DNA from: Bacillota bacterium
Lineage (GTDB): Bacteria; Bacillota; Clostridia; Peptostreptococcales; Anaerovoracaceae
NCBI GenBank assembly: GCA_016286935.1
Contig: JAEEUO010000073.1
Location: forward strand, 1 to 6,313
Reading direction: 5' to 3'
DNA: 6,313 bases
Shown here: in pieces, positions 5,783 to 6,313 of the stretch
Layout of the letters: each line of letters begins with the position of its first letter
Position numbering within the stretch: the stretch's first letter is position 1
Program-made: the position numbers and the translations under genes
Notes under the pieces: generated by a model
What the model was told of the DNA's origin: nothing
Database searches by the model: none
Seen by the model: the letters and a program-made list of their open reading frames with translations, nothing else

Positions 5783-6313
5783 TTATTTCGTGTGCTTCGC
5801 GGCCTTCGCGGCGAGGTATTCGGGCATCGTCTTGTTGTAGAATTCTTCTTTGATGCCGACGACTTCCTTCGTCAGGATGAAGAGCGCGATGATGTTCGGG
5901 ATGATGATGAGGCCGTTCGCGGTGTCGGCGAGGTCCCAGACGAGTCCGAGGTCGGAGAAGGCGCCGATCATGATGAAGACGAGCCAGAGGACGCGGAGGA
6001 CCGTGCGGGCCTTGTCGTTGCCGACGAGGTAGATCCATCCTTTTTCCGCGTAGTTATAGAACGTGATCAGGCAGGAGTAGCCGAACAGGACGGCCGCGCC
6101 GACGACGATGTACTGGCCCCAGTTGCCGGGGAGGAGTTTCTGGAACGCGCCCATCGTCAGCGAAACGCCTTCGAGACCCGTATTCCAGAGGCCGGAGAGG
6201 ACGATCGTCAGACCCGAGACGAGGCAGACGACGAACGTATCGACGAAGACTTCCAGCGGGCCCCAGATGGCCTGTTCGCCGGGCATCGAGACCTTCGCGG
6301 CGGAATGGGTGAC
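5783..6313 (-). CDS. AGCS-family sodium:alanine/glycine symporter (partial, N-terminus beyond right edge)
   Basis: The open frame runs from the right edge (176 residues visible) to a TAA at 5783, so the N-terminal 60% or so of a roughly 450-490-residue family member is missing. The ATG at 6286 is internal: coding continues upstream as THSAAKVS, equivalent to the HxxxxG-type loop before the GxxEVFVDT helix. Features typical of the alanine or glycine:cation symporter family are the EVFVDTFVVCLVSGLTIVLSG helix region (21-41), LFGYSCLITFYNYAEKG (76-92), LVWDLADTANG (124-134) and IPNIIALFILTKEV (138-151), with about four membrane helices at roughly 18-42, 67-86, 105-122 and 131-148. It would import alanine or glycine with Na+ across the cytoplasmic membrane. 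The 36-nt gap to the ferredoxin gene without a visible terminator allows co-transcription with the oxidoreductase. Exact substrate is not determinable. Confidence 0.92.
   Translation of the reverse strand, partial: VTHSAAKVSMPGEQAIWGPLEVFVDTFVVCLVSGLTIVLSGLWNTGLEGVSLTMGAFQKLLPGNWGQYIVVGAAVLFGYSCLITFYNYAEKGWIYLVGNDKARTVLRVLWLVFIMIGAFSDLGLVWDLADTANGLIIIPNIIALFILTKEVVGIKEEFYNKTMPEYLAAKAAKHTK

Noticed and set aside
1..6313. CRISPR array, tRNA/rRNA, insertion sequence, riboswitch or toxin-antitoxin pair
   Set aside because: The window is almost fully coding with protein genes of recognisable families. No direct-repeat array, transposase, terminal inverted repeats or structured leader was seen.

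Overview
The window carries eight same-strand (minus) genes packed almost without gaps, the first and last cut by the window ends. In transcription order (right to left) they are: the C-terminal part of an AGCS-family sodium:alanine/glycine symporter; a four-gene 2-oxoacid:ferredoxin oxidoreductase (delta ferredoxin, alpha, beta, gamma), best matched to the branched-chain 2-ketoisovalerate (VOR) type; an MBL-fold metal-dependent hydrolase; a GAF + HD-GYP phosphodiesterase-type protein; and the first 299 residues of a secreted FecR-domain protein that runs off the left edge.

Organism: an oxygen-sensitive ferredoxin-linked 2-oxoacid oxidoreductase next to an amino-acid symporter points to an anaerobic, amino-acid-using bacterium. 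The sequence is G+C-rich, with C/G strongly preferred at third codon positions. Shine-Dalgarno sites are strong (GGAGG/AGGTGATC types). The FecR protein resembles, from memory, the secreted FecR proteins of Clostridia, so I favour a G+C-rich uncultured member of Bacillota/Clostridia. This is inference only; Synergistota or another anaerobic phylum is not excluded.

Layout: 5783-6313 symporter (partial); 3169-5746 oxidoreductase genes; 2350-3150 MBL hydrolase; 902-2353 GAF-HD-GYP; 1-897 FecR protein (partial). Junctions are 36 nt, 12 nt, a 4-nt ATGA overlap, 2 nt, 18 nt, a 4-nt GTGA overlap and 4 nt. No intergenic stretch exceeds 36 nt, and I see no hairpin terminator, RNA gene, repeat array, mobile element or CRISPR.

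How the genes may work together: the symporter would import small amino acids with Na+. The oxidoreductase would oxidise 2-oxoacids from amino-acid deamination to acyl-CoA + CO2, passing electrons to ferredoxin. The three downstream genes look like a signalling and envelope module: a hydrolase related to cyclic-phosphodiesterase-like MBL enzymes, a ligand-sensing HD-GYP protein likely acting on c-di-GMP or another cyclic nucleotide, and an exported FecR-domain protein with a very acidic tail. The tight coupling of that triad is the most interesting feature here. All the long plus-strand ORFs look like shadows of these genes.
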